From assembly GCA_900752785.1 (NCBI GenBank), contig CAADWP010000105.1, positions 1 to 28,771 on the forward strand: a stretch of 28,771 bases of DNA. The letters are read 5' to 3'. The notes beneath the pieces were generated by a model. The model made no database searches and was not told where the DNA came from. It was given only the letters and a program-made list of their open reading frames with translations. Shown here in pieces: positions 10,120 to 18,522 of the stretch. The position numbers and the translations under genes were made by a program. Position 1 is the first letter of the stretch. Each line of letters starts with the position of its first letter. Source of the DNA: an uncultured Ruminococcus sp. (lineage in GTDB: Bacteria; Bacillota; Clostridia; Oscillospirales; Ruminococcaceae).

Positions 10120-11199
10120 ATGAAACAGTACAATGTAGGTATTATCGGCGCAACGGGTATGGTAGGTCAGCGTTTCGCAACGCTTCTCGAGAATCATCCA
10201 TGGTTCAATGTAACCGTACTTGCAGCATCTCCGAGAAGCGCCGGTCAGACATATGAGCAGGCGGCAGGCAGCCGCTGGAAAATGGCAGTACCTATGCCGG
10301 AAGCTATGAAGAGCATGATTCTTATGGACGCTGCTGCCGATATTGAAAAGATCGCAGACATGGTCGATTTCTGCTTTTGTGCAGTCGACATGAAAAAGGA
10401 CGAGATCAAAGCTCTTGAAGAAGCCTATGCAAAGGCTGAATGCCCGATCGTTTCAAACAATTCCGCACACAGATTCACTGCCGATGTTCCAATGGTAGTT
10501 CCGGAGATCAATCCCGAGCATATCGAGATCATCAAGGCGCAAAGAGAGCGTCTTGGCACTAAAAAAGGCTTTATTGCAGTAAAGTCCAACTGCTCTATCC
10601 AGAGCTACGTTCCCGCGCTTCACCCATTGAGAAAATTCGGCCTCAAAAACGTCCTTGCCTGCACATATCAGGCTATTTCAGGTGCCGGAAAGAATTTTGA
10701 GACATGGCCCGAAATGGTCGATAATCTCATTCCGTTCATTGGCGGCGAGGAAGAAAAATCCGAGCAGGAGCCGCTTAAGGTCTGGGGAACTATTGAAGGA
10801 AACGAGATCGTTAAGGCTTCGTCTCCGTCGATCACAACACAGTGCCTGAGAGTTCCGGTTTCTGACGGTCATACTGCCGCAGTATTCGTAAGCTTTGAAA
10901 ACAAACCTTCCAAGGAGGAGATCATCAAGCTCTGGGCTGATTTCAAAGGCGTTCCGCAGGAGCTTGAGCTTCCCAGCGCTCCAAAGCAGTTTATTCATTA
11001 TTTTGAGGAAAACGACCGTCCTCAGTCCAAGCTTGACAGAAATCTTGAGGGCGGTATGGCTGTTTCCACCGGACGTCTCCGAGAGGATACACAATACGAT
11101 TATAAATTCGTTTGTCTCTCGCATAATACATTAAGAGGCGCGGCAGGCGGCGGAGTGCTTCTTGCAGAGCTTCTCGCTGCAAAGGGTTATTTTGACTAA
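10120..11199 (+). CDS. asd: Aspartate-semialdehyde dehydrogenase, archaeal/fungal-type
   Basis: The product has 359 residues. The NADP-binding 'GATGMVGQRF' is at 10-19 and the catalytic cysteine is Cys158 in 'VKSNCSI'; 'AISGAGKNFETWPEM' and 'VPVSDGHTAAVFVSF' supply substrate-binding and His acid/base residues. The length and the SNCS/ISGAGK pattern resemble the archaeal/fungal subgroup rather than the classic Gram-negative enzyme. It reduces aspartyl phosphate to aspartate semialdehyde for lysine, threonine and methionine. I chose ATG 10120, with AAGGAG 7 nt upstream; the frame is open back to 10057, but that segment is the riboswitch terminator. It is controlled by the lysine riboswitch. Confidence 0.96.
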   Translation: MKQYNVGIIGATGMVGQRFATLLENHPWFNVTVLAASPRSAGQTYEQAAGSRWKMAVPMPEAMKSMILMDAAADIEKIADMVDFCFCAVDMKKDEIKALEEAYAKAECPIVSNNSAHRFTADVPMVVPEINPEHIEIIKAQRERLGTKKGFIAVKSNCSIQSYVPALHPLRKFGLKNVLACTYQAISGAGKNFETWPEMVDNLIPFIGGEEEKSEQEPLKVWGTIEGNEIVKASSPSITTQCLRVPVSDGHTAAVFVSFENKPSKEEIIKLWADFKGVPQELELPSAPKQFIHYFEENDRPQSKLDRNLEGGMAVSTGRLREDTQYDYKFVCLSHNTLRGAAGGGVLLAELLAAKGYFD

Positions 11200-11642
11200 T
11201 GAATATCAATATAAACAACGTTTCATCTAAGGAAACGTATACCGCGTATACTCTTACGCGTGAGCTTATGGAATATCATAACGCTCTGGATATTTTTACA
11301 ATGACTCAGAGCCGTTTCTGCGAACTTATCCGCTCTGAGATCCTTATGAGCTTTATTGCTTATGCGGATAATGAACCGGCAGGCGTAATGAACGCTTTCT
11401 ATAAATTGACAACGTTTACAGGAAAAAAGATTCTGTATATCGAAGATCTGTACACAAGAGAAAAATACCGCGGCTTCGGTATCGGAGGAAAGCTGCTAAA
11501 AAAAGCAAAAGAGATCGCCGAAGAAAACGACTGTGAGCAAATTGAATTAAAATGCGCCGTATGGAATAAAAGCTCGGCACAGTTTTATGAATCTCACGGA
11601 ATGAAGAAGGATAAGAACTGGGACACATATGTATCGGAATAG
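11199..11642 (+). CDS. GNAT-family N-acetyltransferase in the lysine operon
   Basis: The product has 147 residues with the GNAT acetyl-CoA loop 'YRGFGIGGKLLKKA' (Q/RxxGxG/A motif A) preceded by 'ILYIEDLYT' and followed by 'IELKCAVWNKSSAQFYESHGM', the motif B helix. The ATG overlaps the asd stop by one base (TAATG), so translation is coupled and expression follows the lysine riboswitch. The acetylated substrate is unknown. The position invites a role in lysine or diaminopimelate metabolism, but GNATs of this type also act on ribosomal proteins, polyamines or antibiotics, and the sequence alone cannot decide. Confidence 0.85.
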   Translation: MNININNVSSKETYTAYTLTRELMEYHNALDIFTMTQSRFCELIRSEILMSFIAYADNEPAGVMNAFYKLTTFTGKKILYIEDLYTREKYRGFGIGGKLLKKAKEIAEENDCEQIELKCAVWNKSSAQFYESHGMKKDKNWDTYVSE

Positions 11643-11723
11643 GTTGTATTATATCTGACGTTCAAGCGAATATGAGAACAAGTTCCAACAATTAAAAACC
11701 ATCCTTCCGAAAGGAGAAATTTT

Positions 11724-12611
11724 ATGAAAAATACAATTTTTACAGGCGCCGGTATCGCTATTATAACCCCCTTTAATACCGACGGCTCTATCAATTATGA
11801 TAAGCTTGGGGAAATTATTGACTATCAGATCGAAAACGGTACGGACGCTATTGTCATCTGCGGTACGACAGGCGAAGCTTCAACTATGACCGACGACGAG
11901 CACCGCGACTGCATTCGTTTTGCCGTTAAGCATACTGCCGGCAGAGTTCCGGTAATTGCAGGCGCAGGAAGCAACGACACAAAATATGCCGTTGAACTTT
12001 CAAAGGAAGCCGAGGAAGCAGGAGCAGACGCTCTCCTGCACGTTACGCCTTACTACAATAAGACTACCCAGAATGGGCTTATTGCTCATTTTACGGCAAT
12101 TGCCGACAGTGTGAATATTCCGATCGTTCTCTATAATATTCCCGGAAGAACCGGAATGAATATGGACGTAAGCACTGTTAAGGAGCTTGCAAAACACAGG
12201 AATATCGCTGCCATTAAGGAAGCCAGCGGAAATATCAGCTACGCTGCTAAGCTGATAGCGGAATGCGGAGACGATATCGACATATACAGCGGCAACGACG
12301 ATATGATCGTTCCTCTTATGTCGCTCGGTGCAAAGGGCGTAATTTCGGTGCTTTCCCACGTTTTGCCCAAGCAGACGCATGATATGGTACAGCTTTGTCT
12401 CGAAAATAATTTTGCCGAAGCAACAAAGCTCCAGATCGAATATCTCGACCTCATCAACAGCCTGTTTATCGAAGTGAATCCGATACCTGTCAAGGAAGCT
12501 ATTAACATGATGGGCTGGGACACCGGAAACTGCCGTCTGCCGCTCTGTGAAATGACTGACGAGCATAAGGCGGTTCTTAGAACTGCTTTAAATAAGCATG
12601 GACTTATCTGA
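11724..12611 (+). CDS. dapA: 4-hydroxy-tetrahydrodipicolinate synthase
   Basis: The product has 295 residues, the usual size. DapA condenses pyruvate and aspartate semialdehyde, the first committed step to diaminopimelate and lysine. The pyruvate-binding 'GTTGEAST' (47-54), the Schiff-base Lys165 in 'AAIKEASGN', Tyr137 in 'LYNIPGRTG' and the 'HVTPYYNK' loop are all intact. AAAGGAG lies 8 nt before the ATG, within a small CCTTCCGAAAGG palindrome. It lies 81 bp after the GNAT gene in the riboswitch-controlled operon. Confidence 0.98.
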   Translation: MKNTIFTGAGIAIITPFNTDGSINYDKLGEIIDYQIENGTDAIVICGTTGEASTMTDDEHRDCIRFAVKHTAGRVPVIAGAGSNDTKYAVELSKEAEEAGADALLHVTPYYNKTTQNGLIAHFTAIADSVNIPIVLYNIPGRTGMNMDVSTVKELAKHRNIAAIKEASGNISYAAKLIAECGDDIDIYSGNDDMIVPLMSLGAKGVISVLSHVLPKQTHDMVQLCLENNFAEATKLQIEYLDLINSLFIEVNPIPVKEAINMMGWDTGNCRLPLCEMTDEHKAVLRTALNKHGLI

Positions 12612-12648
12612 TAATTTTTTACAAACAAAACAAAGGAGCGTGAAATTC

Positions 12649-13398
12649 ATGACAAATATAGCGATCTGCGGCGCAAACGGCAAAATGGGCAGAACTATTT
12701 ATAATTGCATCCAGGAGCGCGACGACTGCACCGTTGTTGCAGGTATTGACCTCTACACAGAGCAATACGCCGATTTTCCGATCGTTGAAACTCCCGACAA
12801 GCTTCCCGTAAAGCCGGACGTTATCATAGACTTTTCAAATCCTGCATCGCTGGACGGACTTCTTGACTACTGTCTCTCCACCGGAACGCCTATTGTTGTC
12901 GCTTCCACAGGCTACAGCGAGGATCAGATCAACAAAATCAAGGACGCAGCCTGCCAGATACCGGTATTCTTTACGTTCAATATGTCACTTGGCGTTAATC
13001 TTCTCGTTCAGCTTGCAAAAAAAGCTGCGGCAGTACTGGGAAATCAATTCGATATTGAAATTGTCGAGAAGCATCATAATCAAAAGATCGACGCTCCCAG
13101 CGGTACGGCGATCATGCTTGCCAACGCTATAAACGAAACTCTCGATAATTCAAAGACATATGTTTACGACCGCCATTCGCGCCGTCAGAAAAGGGAAAAA
13201 TCCGAGATCGGTATGCACGCTATACGCGGAGGTACCATTGTCGGCGAACATGACGTGATTTTTGCGGGTCATGACGAAGTGATAACTCTCTCGCATTCGG
13301 CTGCGTCAAAATCCGTTTTTGCGGAAGGCTCTATAAATGCCGCCGTTTTCCTTAAAGGAAAAGAAGCCGGTCTGTACGATATGTCTCAGCTTGTATAA
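12649..13398 (+). CDS. dapB: 4-hydroxy-tetrahydrodipicolinate reductase
   Basis: The product has 249 residues, matching the family. It reduces the DapA product with NAD(P)H. The N-terminal 'IAICGANGKMGRTI' is the dinucleotide-binding loop, 'VVASTGYSEDQ' and 'FTFNMSLGVNLL' follow, and the catalytic and substrate region 'EIVEKHHNQKIDAPSGTA' carries the His pair, Lys and SGT motif. I chose ATG 12649 because AAAGGAG lies 11 nt upstream and the protein then begins directly with the Rossmann strand; the frame is open upstream to 12598 but overlaps dapA without a better start. It lies 37 bp after dapA. Confidence 0.98.
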   Translation: MTNIAICGANGKMGRTIYNCIQERDDCTVVAGIDLYTEQYADFPIVETPDKLPVKPDVIIDFSNPASLDGLLDYCLSTGTPIVVASTGYSEDQINKIKDAACQIPVFFTFNMSLGVNLLVQLAKKAAAVLGNQFDIEIVEKHHNQKIDAPSGTAIMLANAINETLDNSKTYVYDRHSRRQKREKSEIGMHAIRGGTIVGEHDVIFAGHDEVITLSHSAASKSVFAEGSINAAVFLKGKEAGLYDMSQLV

Positions 13399-13410
13399 CG
13401 AGGCAGCGCT

Positions 13411-13800
13411 ATGGAAGGAATTGAAAAAGTAAGGGAAATTTTTTCGGGCGACCGTTATGCAATGGAGGCAGGAGCTTTTATTGAGGAGATCGGAGATCAT
13501 TACGCGAAATGCAGTTTGACTCTTAATGAACATCATAAAAATGCCGCAGGAGGGATTATGGGAGGAGTTTATTTCACTCTTGCCGATTTCGCTTTTGCTG
13601 TTGCGGCAAATTGGCAGAAAATGGGTACGGTCTCGATAAACTCCGATATTTCCTTTATAGGTGTTCCGAAAAGCGATAAGATAATTGCCGAAACGGAGCT
13701 TATCAAGGACGGCAGGACGGTTTGCTGCTATAATGTCAGCGTTAAAGACAGCCTGGGTAATCCCCTTGCGGCAGTAAAGATCGTCGGATATCATAAATAA
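13411..13800 (+). CDS. PaaI-type hotdog-fold thioesterase
   Basis: The product has 129 residues, a single hotdog domain. The signature 'NAAGGIMGGVYFTLADFAFAVAAN' matches the PaaI/YdiI group, where the helix carries the catalytic Asp, and 'SINSDISFIGVPKSDKIIAE' is the adjacent strand. Such enzymes hydrolyse acyl-CoA thioesters; the substrate is not evident. It starts 12 bp after dapB and is the last gene before the terminator, so it is expressed with the lysine genes, although no pathway link is obvious. Confidence 0.85.
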   Translation: MEGIEKVREIFSGDRYAMEAGAFIEEIGDHYAKCSLTLNEHHKNAAGGIMGGVYFTLADFAFAVAANWQKMGTVSINSDISFIGVPKSDKIIAETELIKDGRTVCCYNVSVKDSLGNPLAAVKIVGYHK

Positions 13801-13824
13801 TTGAACTCAGGTCAGATTACCATA

Positions 13825-13865
13825 AAACCGAGCAGGCGGAACTTATGATTCCTTCTGCTCGGTTT
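13825..13865. terminator. Bidirectional terminator between the dap operon and the PhoR-like kinase gene
   Basis: An 11-bp perfect stem, AAACCGAGCAG (13825-13835) with CTGCTCGGTTT (13855-13865), has a further 4-bp inner helix (GGAA/TTCC). It is T-rich after the stem on the plus strand (TTTGTTCTGTTT) and gives TTTT on the minus strand. It serves the convergent ends of the thioesterase gene and the kinase gene, whose stop codon lies inside the hairpin loop. Confidence 0.85.
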
Positions 13866-15537
13866 GTTCTGTTTCTCTGCAATTACAAATGGGAAGTTCA
13901 ACAGTGAATACCGTTCCCTTTCCCGGAACGCTTTCCGCACGTACAGTCCCGCCGTGATACATTACTCCGTGCTTAACGATCGAAAGCCCAAGCCCTGTCC
14001 CCTTGATCTTACGCGAACGGCTTTTATCAACGCGGTAAAAGCGTTCAAAGATGCGCGGGATATGCTCCTCGGGAATACCGATTCCGGTATCGCTTACGGT
14101 AATTATCGCTTTCTGAGGAATATGAGATATCTTCACCTCGCAAACTCCGCCTGGACAGTTATACTTGATCGCATTGTCGCAGAGATTATATATTATCTCA
14201 TCAAATATCGTCCTGTTTCCGTTCATTATAACATGAACGCCCCGAAGCAGAAGCTTAACGGATTTTTCAGCAGCGCTTCGTTTAAGTCTTTCCATAATGT
14301 CAGACGCAAGCTCATACAGATCTATATCCTCATTCTCATGGGGAACAGCGTTCTCGTCGAGCTTAGAAAGAGATACGATATCGTTTATAAGAGCAACAAG
14401 GCGGCTTGCCTCGCTGCGTATCTCTCCTCCGAATCGTACAACGTCCTCCTGATTTACTATACCGCCCGCAAGCATATCCGAAATTCCATAAATAGTTGTC
14501 AGCGGAGTTTTCAGCTCATGAGAAACATTTGAAGTAAATTCACGGCGCATTTCTTCAAGCTGCTGTTTCTCGGTAACATCAATAATGAAAACTACAATAC
14601 CGTTAACGATCTCCATGCTTTTTGCGGGACTGGCAATAATTTCTCTTTCGCCGCCCTCTGTTTTTATTACGCACTCCGACCGCCTTCCTCCGGCAGCGTC
14701 CTGTATGCATCGCCTGAAAGTATTTGAATTATTAAGCGAAAAAATACTTCTGCCGACTCCTGTATCCTGAGCCTCAAGCAGTCGAACAGCTCCCGAGTTG
14801 CACGCAAGCATTGTCAGCTTTCGGTCAGCGATCACAAGCCCCTCTCTTACGCTTTCGGTAATAAGATTGAACTGCTCGCGGCTCTGCCCAAGTTCCTGCA
14901 TTTGAATGCCGATCCGGCGGTTCTGGCCATATATCCTGTCAAGCAGCGGAGCAAGTTCGGGATACGGATCGCTTTTTTTCGGGTCGTCAAGATCAATGCC
15001 GTTTATCGGACGTACTATCCTTTTTGATACGATTTTTGCGGCAGTTACCGAAACAATAAAAAATACGGCTATAAGGATCAAATGCATACCGATCATTCCC
15101 GACGCTCCGACAGGAATGATCTCACGTTCCTCTGATAGCCTTATAACACTTCCATCCTCAAGCCTTACAGCATAACCAAGAGAAAAGCGGTTTTTCTTAA
15201 ACGATCTGCTTTCGCAGAATCCGTTTCCCTTTTCAAACGCTTCATCTACTTCTCTGCCTGTGATAGGAATATTTCCGTCAGAATCATACAATACCTCTCC
15301 GTTTAAAGAAAACCACGTAACGCGCAGACCGTCAAAATCTCCGCCTTTGATATAATCATCGCCTAAAAGCTCCATGCCGCGGCTGATAAGCTCCGCCTTT
15401 ATTTTCAGATCGCCGTTATTCTGTTCTTCTATACGGCGCTGCCAAAAGCGCCAGACTATTGCCGATGCGATCAGTACGTTCAGTACAGAGAGCAGAATAA
15501 TACTTTTAAGTATTTTTTTAGTCACCTTCAGCCTCAC
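13843..15537 (-). CDS. phoR: PhoR-like sensor histidine kinase
   Basis: The product has 564 residues. One membrane helix (about 10-30), an extracytoplasmic sensor (about 35-145), a second helix (about 146-168), a membrane-proximal linker, a PAS domain (about 220-325), HisKA with His340 in 'SNVSHELKTPLTT', and an HATPase domain with Asn455 ('NLCDNAIKYN'), 'DTGIGIPEEH' (483-492) and 'GTGLGLSIVKHG' (513-524). The architecture is that of Gram-positive PhoR/WalK kinases; with the PhoB-type regulator upstream, phosphate sensing is the likeliest role but is not proven. The start is a GTG overlapping the regulator gene by 20 nt; a second GTG at 15525 with GTGAGG upstream is an alternative. Confidence 0.85.
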   Translation of the reverse strand: MRLKVTKKILKSIILLSVLNVLIASAIVWRFWQRRIEEQNNGDLKIKAELISRGMELLGDDYIKGGDFDGLRVTWFSLNGEVLYDSDGNIPITGREVDEAFEKGNGFCESRSFKKNRFSLGYAVRLEDGSVIRLSEEREIIPVGASGMIGMHLILIAVFFIVSVTAAKIVSKRIVRPINGIDLDDPKKSDPYPELAPLLDRIYGQNRRIGIQMQELGQSREQFNLITESVREGLVIADRKLTMLACNSGAVRLLEAQDTGVGRSIFSLNNSNTFRRCIQDAAGGRRSECVIKTEGGEREIIASPAKSMEIVNGIVVFIIDVTEKQQLEEMRREFTSNVSHELKTPLTTIYGISDMLAGGIVNQEDVVRFGGEIRSEASRLVALINDIVSLSKLDENAVPHENEDIDLYELASDIMERLKRSAAEKSVKLLLRGVHVIMNGNRTIFDEIIYNLCDNAIKYNCPGGVCEVKISHIPQKAIITVSDTGIGIPEEHIPRIFERFYRVDKSRSRKIKGTGLGLSIVKHGVMYHGGTVRAESVPGKGTVFTVELPICNCRETEQTEQKES

Positions 15538-16207
15538 CTGCCTTATACCCGAAACCTCTTATAGTACGGATAAGTTCCCCGCAGCTTCCGAGTTTCGCCC
15601 TCAGCGTTCTGACATGAACATCTACAGTACGGCTTTCCCCCTTGAAATCATAGCCCCATATCTTCTGCAAAAGCACATCCCTTGAAAAAGCCGTATTTTT
15701 GTTTTTTACAAGAAACAACAGCATTTCATATTCCTTGTTCGTCAGTACAACAGGATTTCCTGCCGCATAAACCTCATGACGCGCGGGATAGATCGAAAGA
15801 TCTCCAAGAACAAGAGCTTCGCCGCTGCTGCTGAAATTTTCTTCCGAGGTACGCCTGAGAAGCGCTTTGACTCTGGAAACAAGCTCAAGCGTGCTAAACG
15901 GTTTCGTTATATAATCGTCTGCACCGCCGTCAAGTCCCGTTACCTTGTCAAATTCAGCGCTTTTTGCACTAAGCATGATTATGGGGAGCCGCGCGGTCTT
16001 TTTTGCCGACCGAAGCTTTTTCAGAACTTCAAGTCCGTCCTCCTCGGGAAGCATTATATCAAGCAGAAGCAGATCCGGAATCCGCTTTTCCAGCGCGGCA
16101 TAAAATGCAGACGGAACCTCGAAGCCCTCCGCTTCAAGACCGCAGTTATTAAGCGCATATATAACAAAACTCCGTATACCGGCGTCGTCTTCCAAAAGAT
16201 AGATCAT
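15518..16207 (-). CDS. phoB: PhoB-like response regulator (REC plus winged helix)
   Basis: The product has 229 residues. The receiver has the acidic pair in 'YLLEDDAG', phospho-acceptor Asp50 in 'LLLLDIMLPEEDG', the switch Ser80 ('IIMLSA') and Lys102 ('ITKPF'). The C-terminal OmpR/PhoB winged helix has 'LTNKEYEMLLFLVKN' and 'SRTVDVHVRTLRAKLG', ending 'IRTIRGFGYKAG'. I chose the ATG at 16207, with AGGAG 8 nt upstream; a longer frame to 16240 adds 11 unrelated residues. It is coupled to the kinase gene by a 20-nt overlap. The target genes are not visible here. Confidence 0.88.
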   Translation of the reverse strand: MIYLLEDDAGIRSFVIYALNNCGLEAEGFEVPSAFYAALEKRIPDLLLLDIMLPEEDGLEVLKKLRSAKKTARLPIIMLSAKSAEFDKVTGLDGGADDYITKPFSTLELVSRVKALLRRTSEENFSSSGEALVLGDLSIYPARHEVYAAGNPVVLTNKEYEMLLFLVKNKNTAFSRDVLLQKIWGYDFKGESRTVDVHVRTLRAKLGSCGELIRTIRGFGYKAGEAEGD

Positions 16208-16241
16208 AAAAGCTCTCCTATCAAAATGATCCCATGACAAT

Positions 16242-16271
16242 TTTTACCGCTGATTACTCTTGGAAATACTG
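16242..16271 (+). promoter_or_regulatory. Candidate sigma-F promoter of sigG
   Basis: GGAAATACTG (16262-16271) fits the forespore sigma-F -10 pattern GGNNANAMTR at every defined position. Exactly 15 bp upstream, TTTTA (16242-16246) matches four of five positions of the -35 pattern GYWTA. In Bacillus, sigG is transcribed by sigma-F, so the location is as expected. A sigma-A-like TTGGAA-17-TATAAA (16260-16288) overlaps it and could be an alternative. Confidence 0.5.
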
Positions 16272-16321
16272 TCAATAATATTTATAAAGATTTCTAAAAA
16301 ATATTGGCGGGAGATATTGCT

Positions 16322-17095
16322 ATGGCTTACAATAAAGTCGTTATTGCGGGAATAAATACCTCGGAGCTGACCGTACTGAAAGAAGAAGAGAAGATGCGTC
16401 TTCTCAGGGAATTCAAAGAAACGGGCAGCAAGGAGGCGAAGGATAAGCTGATACGCGGCAATCTCAGGCTGGTGCTCAGCGTTATCCAGAAATTTACAGG
16501 CAGAGGCGAGGACATCGACGATCTGTTTCAGATCGGCGTTGTGGGACTTATAAAGGCGATCAATAATTTTGATCTGACAAAGGAAGTGCGATTTTCCACA
16601 TACTGTGTACCAATGATAAGCGGCGAGCTTCGCCGTCACCTCCGCGACTACAGTCAGGTAAAGGTCAGCCGATCCCTCCGCGACCTCGCCTACAAGGCCA
16701 TACAGGCTAAAGAACGTCTTATGATCGCTCTCCAGCGCGAACCGAATATTGAAGAAATTTCAAAGGAACTCGGAGAAAAACGTTCGGACGTAGTCATTGC
16801 GCTCGAAAGCATAAGCGATCCGGTATCGCTTTACGATCCGGTATATTCCGATTCCGACGATACGGTATATATTATGGATCAGATCGGAGACAAGAACGAC
16901 GTAGACAGCTGGATGGACGAGCTTTTTATACGCGACGCCATAAAAGCCCTCGGGAACCGGGAAAAAAGCATTCTTAACCTGCGCTTTTTGCAGGGAAAGA
17001 CTCAGGTCGAGGTCGCCAAGGAAATAGGAATTTCGCAGGCGCAGGTATCTCGGCTCGAAAAGGGCGCTATCGCCAGAATAAAGGACAGCATCTGA
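16322..17095 (+). CDS. sigG: RNA polymerase sporulation sigma factor SigG
   Basis: The product has 257 residues. Close resemblance to Bacillus sigma-G is visible along the whole length: 'KVVIAGINTSELTVLK' at the N-terminus, 'GNLRLVLSVIQKFTGRGE' and 'DDLFQIGVVGLIKAINNF' (region 2.1-2.2), 'VRFSTYCVPMISGELRR' (2.3-2.4), 'VSRSLRDLAYKAIQ' (3.0), and 'QVEVAKEIGISQAQVSRLE' as the region 4 helix-turn-helix. It directs late forespore genes. The start is ATG 16322 with GGGAG upstream; a TTG further upstream at 16304 is in frame but lacks support. Unusually for Firmicutes, no sigE or spoIIGA lies upstream; a PhoBR-like pair is divergent instead. Confidence 0.95.
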   Translation: MAYNKVVIAGINTSELTVLKEEEKMRLLREFKETGSKEAKDKLIRGNLRLVLSVIQKFTGRGEDIDDLFQIGVVGLIKAINNFDLTKEVRFSTYCVPMISGELRRHLRDYSQVKVSRSLRDLAYKAIQAKERLMIALQREPNIEEISKELGEKRSDVVIALESISDPVSLYDPVYSDSDDTVYIMDQIGDKNDVDSWMDELFIRDAIKALGNREKSILNLRFLQGKTQVEVAKEIGISQAQVSRLEKGAIARIKDSI

Positions 17096-17133
17096 GATAA
17101 TTTTCCTATTTAAGCTACTGTCGATAAGGCTTC

Positions 17134-18522
17134 TCACAGCTTTTTTCCTGCCATTCTTATAAGGAAAAGCAGTCCTCTTACACACAACTCTATGCACATG
17201 GCGAGCCATACGCCCGTTATGCCGTATTTAGGAGCAAGAAGCACCGAAAGAGGAAGTCTCACAAGCCACATACTGCAAAAGTTAAGGCAGCTTGGTATAA
17301 ACGTATCACCCGCGCCTCTCAGCACGCCAGAAACCACTATGGACGCCGCATACATCGGCTCGGCAAAGGCTTCTATTCTCAGAACTCTTGTGCCGAGGCG
17401 GCATATCTCCGGATCATCGGTAAGAAAGCCTATCATGTAATGAGCGTTCATATACATAAGAAAACCTGTTACAGCCATGAGCAGCATTCCCATAGCCACA
17501 GACATCCAGCCGAGCCGCTTAGTAAGCTCCTTTCTGCCTGCTCCTATGCTCTGGCCAACTATTGCCGTTGCAGCGCTTCCTATTCCGTAACCGGGCATAT
17601 AGCACAGACTTTCAGCCGTGACCGAAAAGGAATTCGCCGCAATAGAAGCTGTTCCGAGGGGAGAAACTATCTTTGTGGCAGCAATATAAGCGCTGCACAT
17701 TATGATCTGCTCTATCCCGACAGGAAGCGAAATTCTAATCGCTTTTTTCAGCTCTGCCGCCGAAAATCTCACTCGTTCTCCCTTTCTCAGATGAAGCGCT
17801 TCCGACCTTGCGAGCAGAAAATAAAGCATCAATACAGCCACCGTAAGCTCCGCAAGAGCTGTTCCAAAAGCTGCGCCTGCAACTCCGAGCCCTGCGCCGA
17901 AAACCTTTATTCTGCTGCCAAATATCACAATTTCTCTTGTAGGAAATATCAGAAGATAATTGAACACAACGTCAAAAAAACACATAAGTATATTAAGCAT
18001 ACTTGGTATCTTCATGTTTCCGCTGCATTGAAGCATACCTCCGGCAGTACTGTTGATCTGGAACGCCGGAATGAAAAGCGCATAAACAAGAAAGTAGGCG
18101 GATGCTCCGCTGTGAAGCTCCTCTCCTCCTCCGAGAAGTTCCGGCAGCACTCCGCTTATCACTGCACCGGCAAGCATGATCGCCGCACTGAAAAGCAGAG
18201 TTGATATTAAACCGACTTTTACGATATTCCGCGCCTCAGCCCTTTTATCCGCACCTATCTTATGAGCTATCTGAACCGTAAATCCGATACCTGCCGCCGA
18301 GCACAAACCTCCCATGAGCCATGTGCTTGAAGATACCAGTCCGATCGCTGCCGATTCCTCAGACCCGAGATGTCCCACCATAGAAGCGTCGATATACTGC
18401 ATGATAATGGAGGATATCTGCGCCAATATCGCAGGAATACTCAGTCTCAGTATCATCGTTATCTGCTGCGGAACGGTCAGTTCTTCTCCGTCTCTTAGCT
18501 GTTTCAGATAATCCCGCTTCAT
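17134..18522 (-). CDS. MATE-family multidrug/metabolite efflux protein
   Basis: The product has 462 residues with about twelve hydrophobic segments, typical of MATE antiporters. Family marks include 'LRLSIPAILAQISSIIMQYID', 'MVGHLG', 'AAIGLV' and 'GIGSAATAIVGQSIGAG' in the second half, equivalent to the N-terminal pattern. It exports cationic compounds against Na+ or H+ in the cytoplasmic membrane; its substrate cannot be read from the sequence. The ATG overlaps the stop of the upstream DUF3737 gene (ATGA, 4 nt), so the two are translationally coupled. Confidence 0.93.
   Translation of the reverse strand: MKRDYLKQLRDGEELTVPQQITMILRLSIPAILAQISSIIMQYIDASMVGHLGSEESAAIGLVSSSTWLMGGLCSAAGIGFTVQIAHKIGADKRAEARNIVKVGLISTLLFSAAIMLAGAVISGVLPELLGGGEELHSGASAYFLVYALFIPAFQINSTAGGMLQCSGNMKIPSMLNILMCFFDVVFNYLLIFPTREIVIFGSRIKVFGAGLGVAGAAFGTALAELTVAVLMLYFLLARSEALHLRKGERVRFSAAELKKAIRISLPVGIEQIIMCSAYIAATKIVSPLGTASIAANSFSVTAESLCYMPGYGIGSAATAIVGQSIGAGRKELTKRLGWMSVAMGMLLMAVTGFLMYMNAHYMIGFLTDDPEICRLGTRVLRIEAFAEPMYAASIVVSGVLRGAGDTFIPSCLNFCSMWLVRLPLSVLLAPKYGITGVWLAMCIELCVRGLLFLIRMAGKKL

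Noticed and set aside
11700..11730. CCTTCCGAAAGG palindrome over the dapA ribosome binding site
   Set aside because: The stem is only 4 bp, too short to propose sequestration without more support.
12000..12566. 188-residue minus-strand open frame opposite dapA
   Set aside because: It is antisense to an intact dapA with all active-site residues and lacks a plausible start signal.
13864..14532. 222-residue plus-strand open frame opposite the PhoR-like kinase gene
   Set aside because: It is an antisense shadow of the kinase catalytic domains, starts within the terminator region and matches no domain.
16214..16310. TTGACA on the minus strand as a promoter for the PhoBR-like pair
   Set aside because: No acceptable -10 lies 16-18 bp downstream, and no clear Pho-box-like direct repeats are visible.
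17096..17133. Possible terminator of sigG (AAGCT ... AGCTTTTTT)
   Set aside because: The stem is only 4-5 bp with a long loop; the T-run overlaps the end of the convergent MATE gene and codes for lysines there. Too weak to call.
17440..18204. 254-residue plus-strand open frame opposite the MATE gene
   Set aside because: It lies wholly inside a well-supported transporter gene on the other strand, has a low-complexity Ser/Cys/Arg/His-rich translation and no family resemblance or ribosome binding site.
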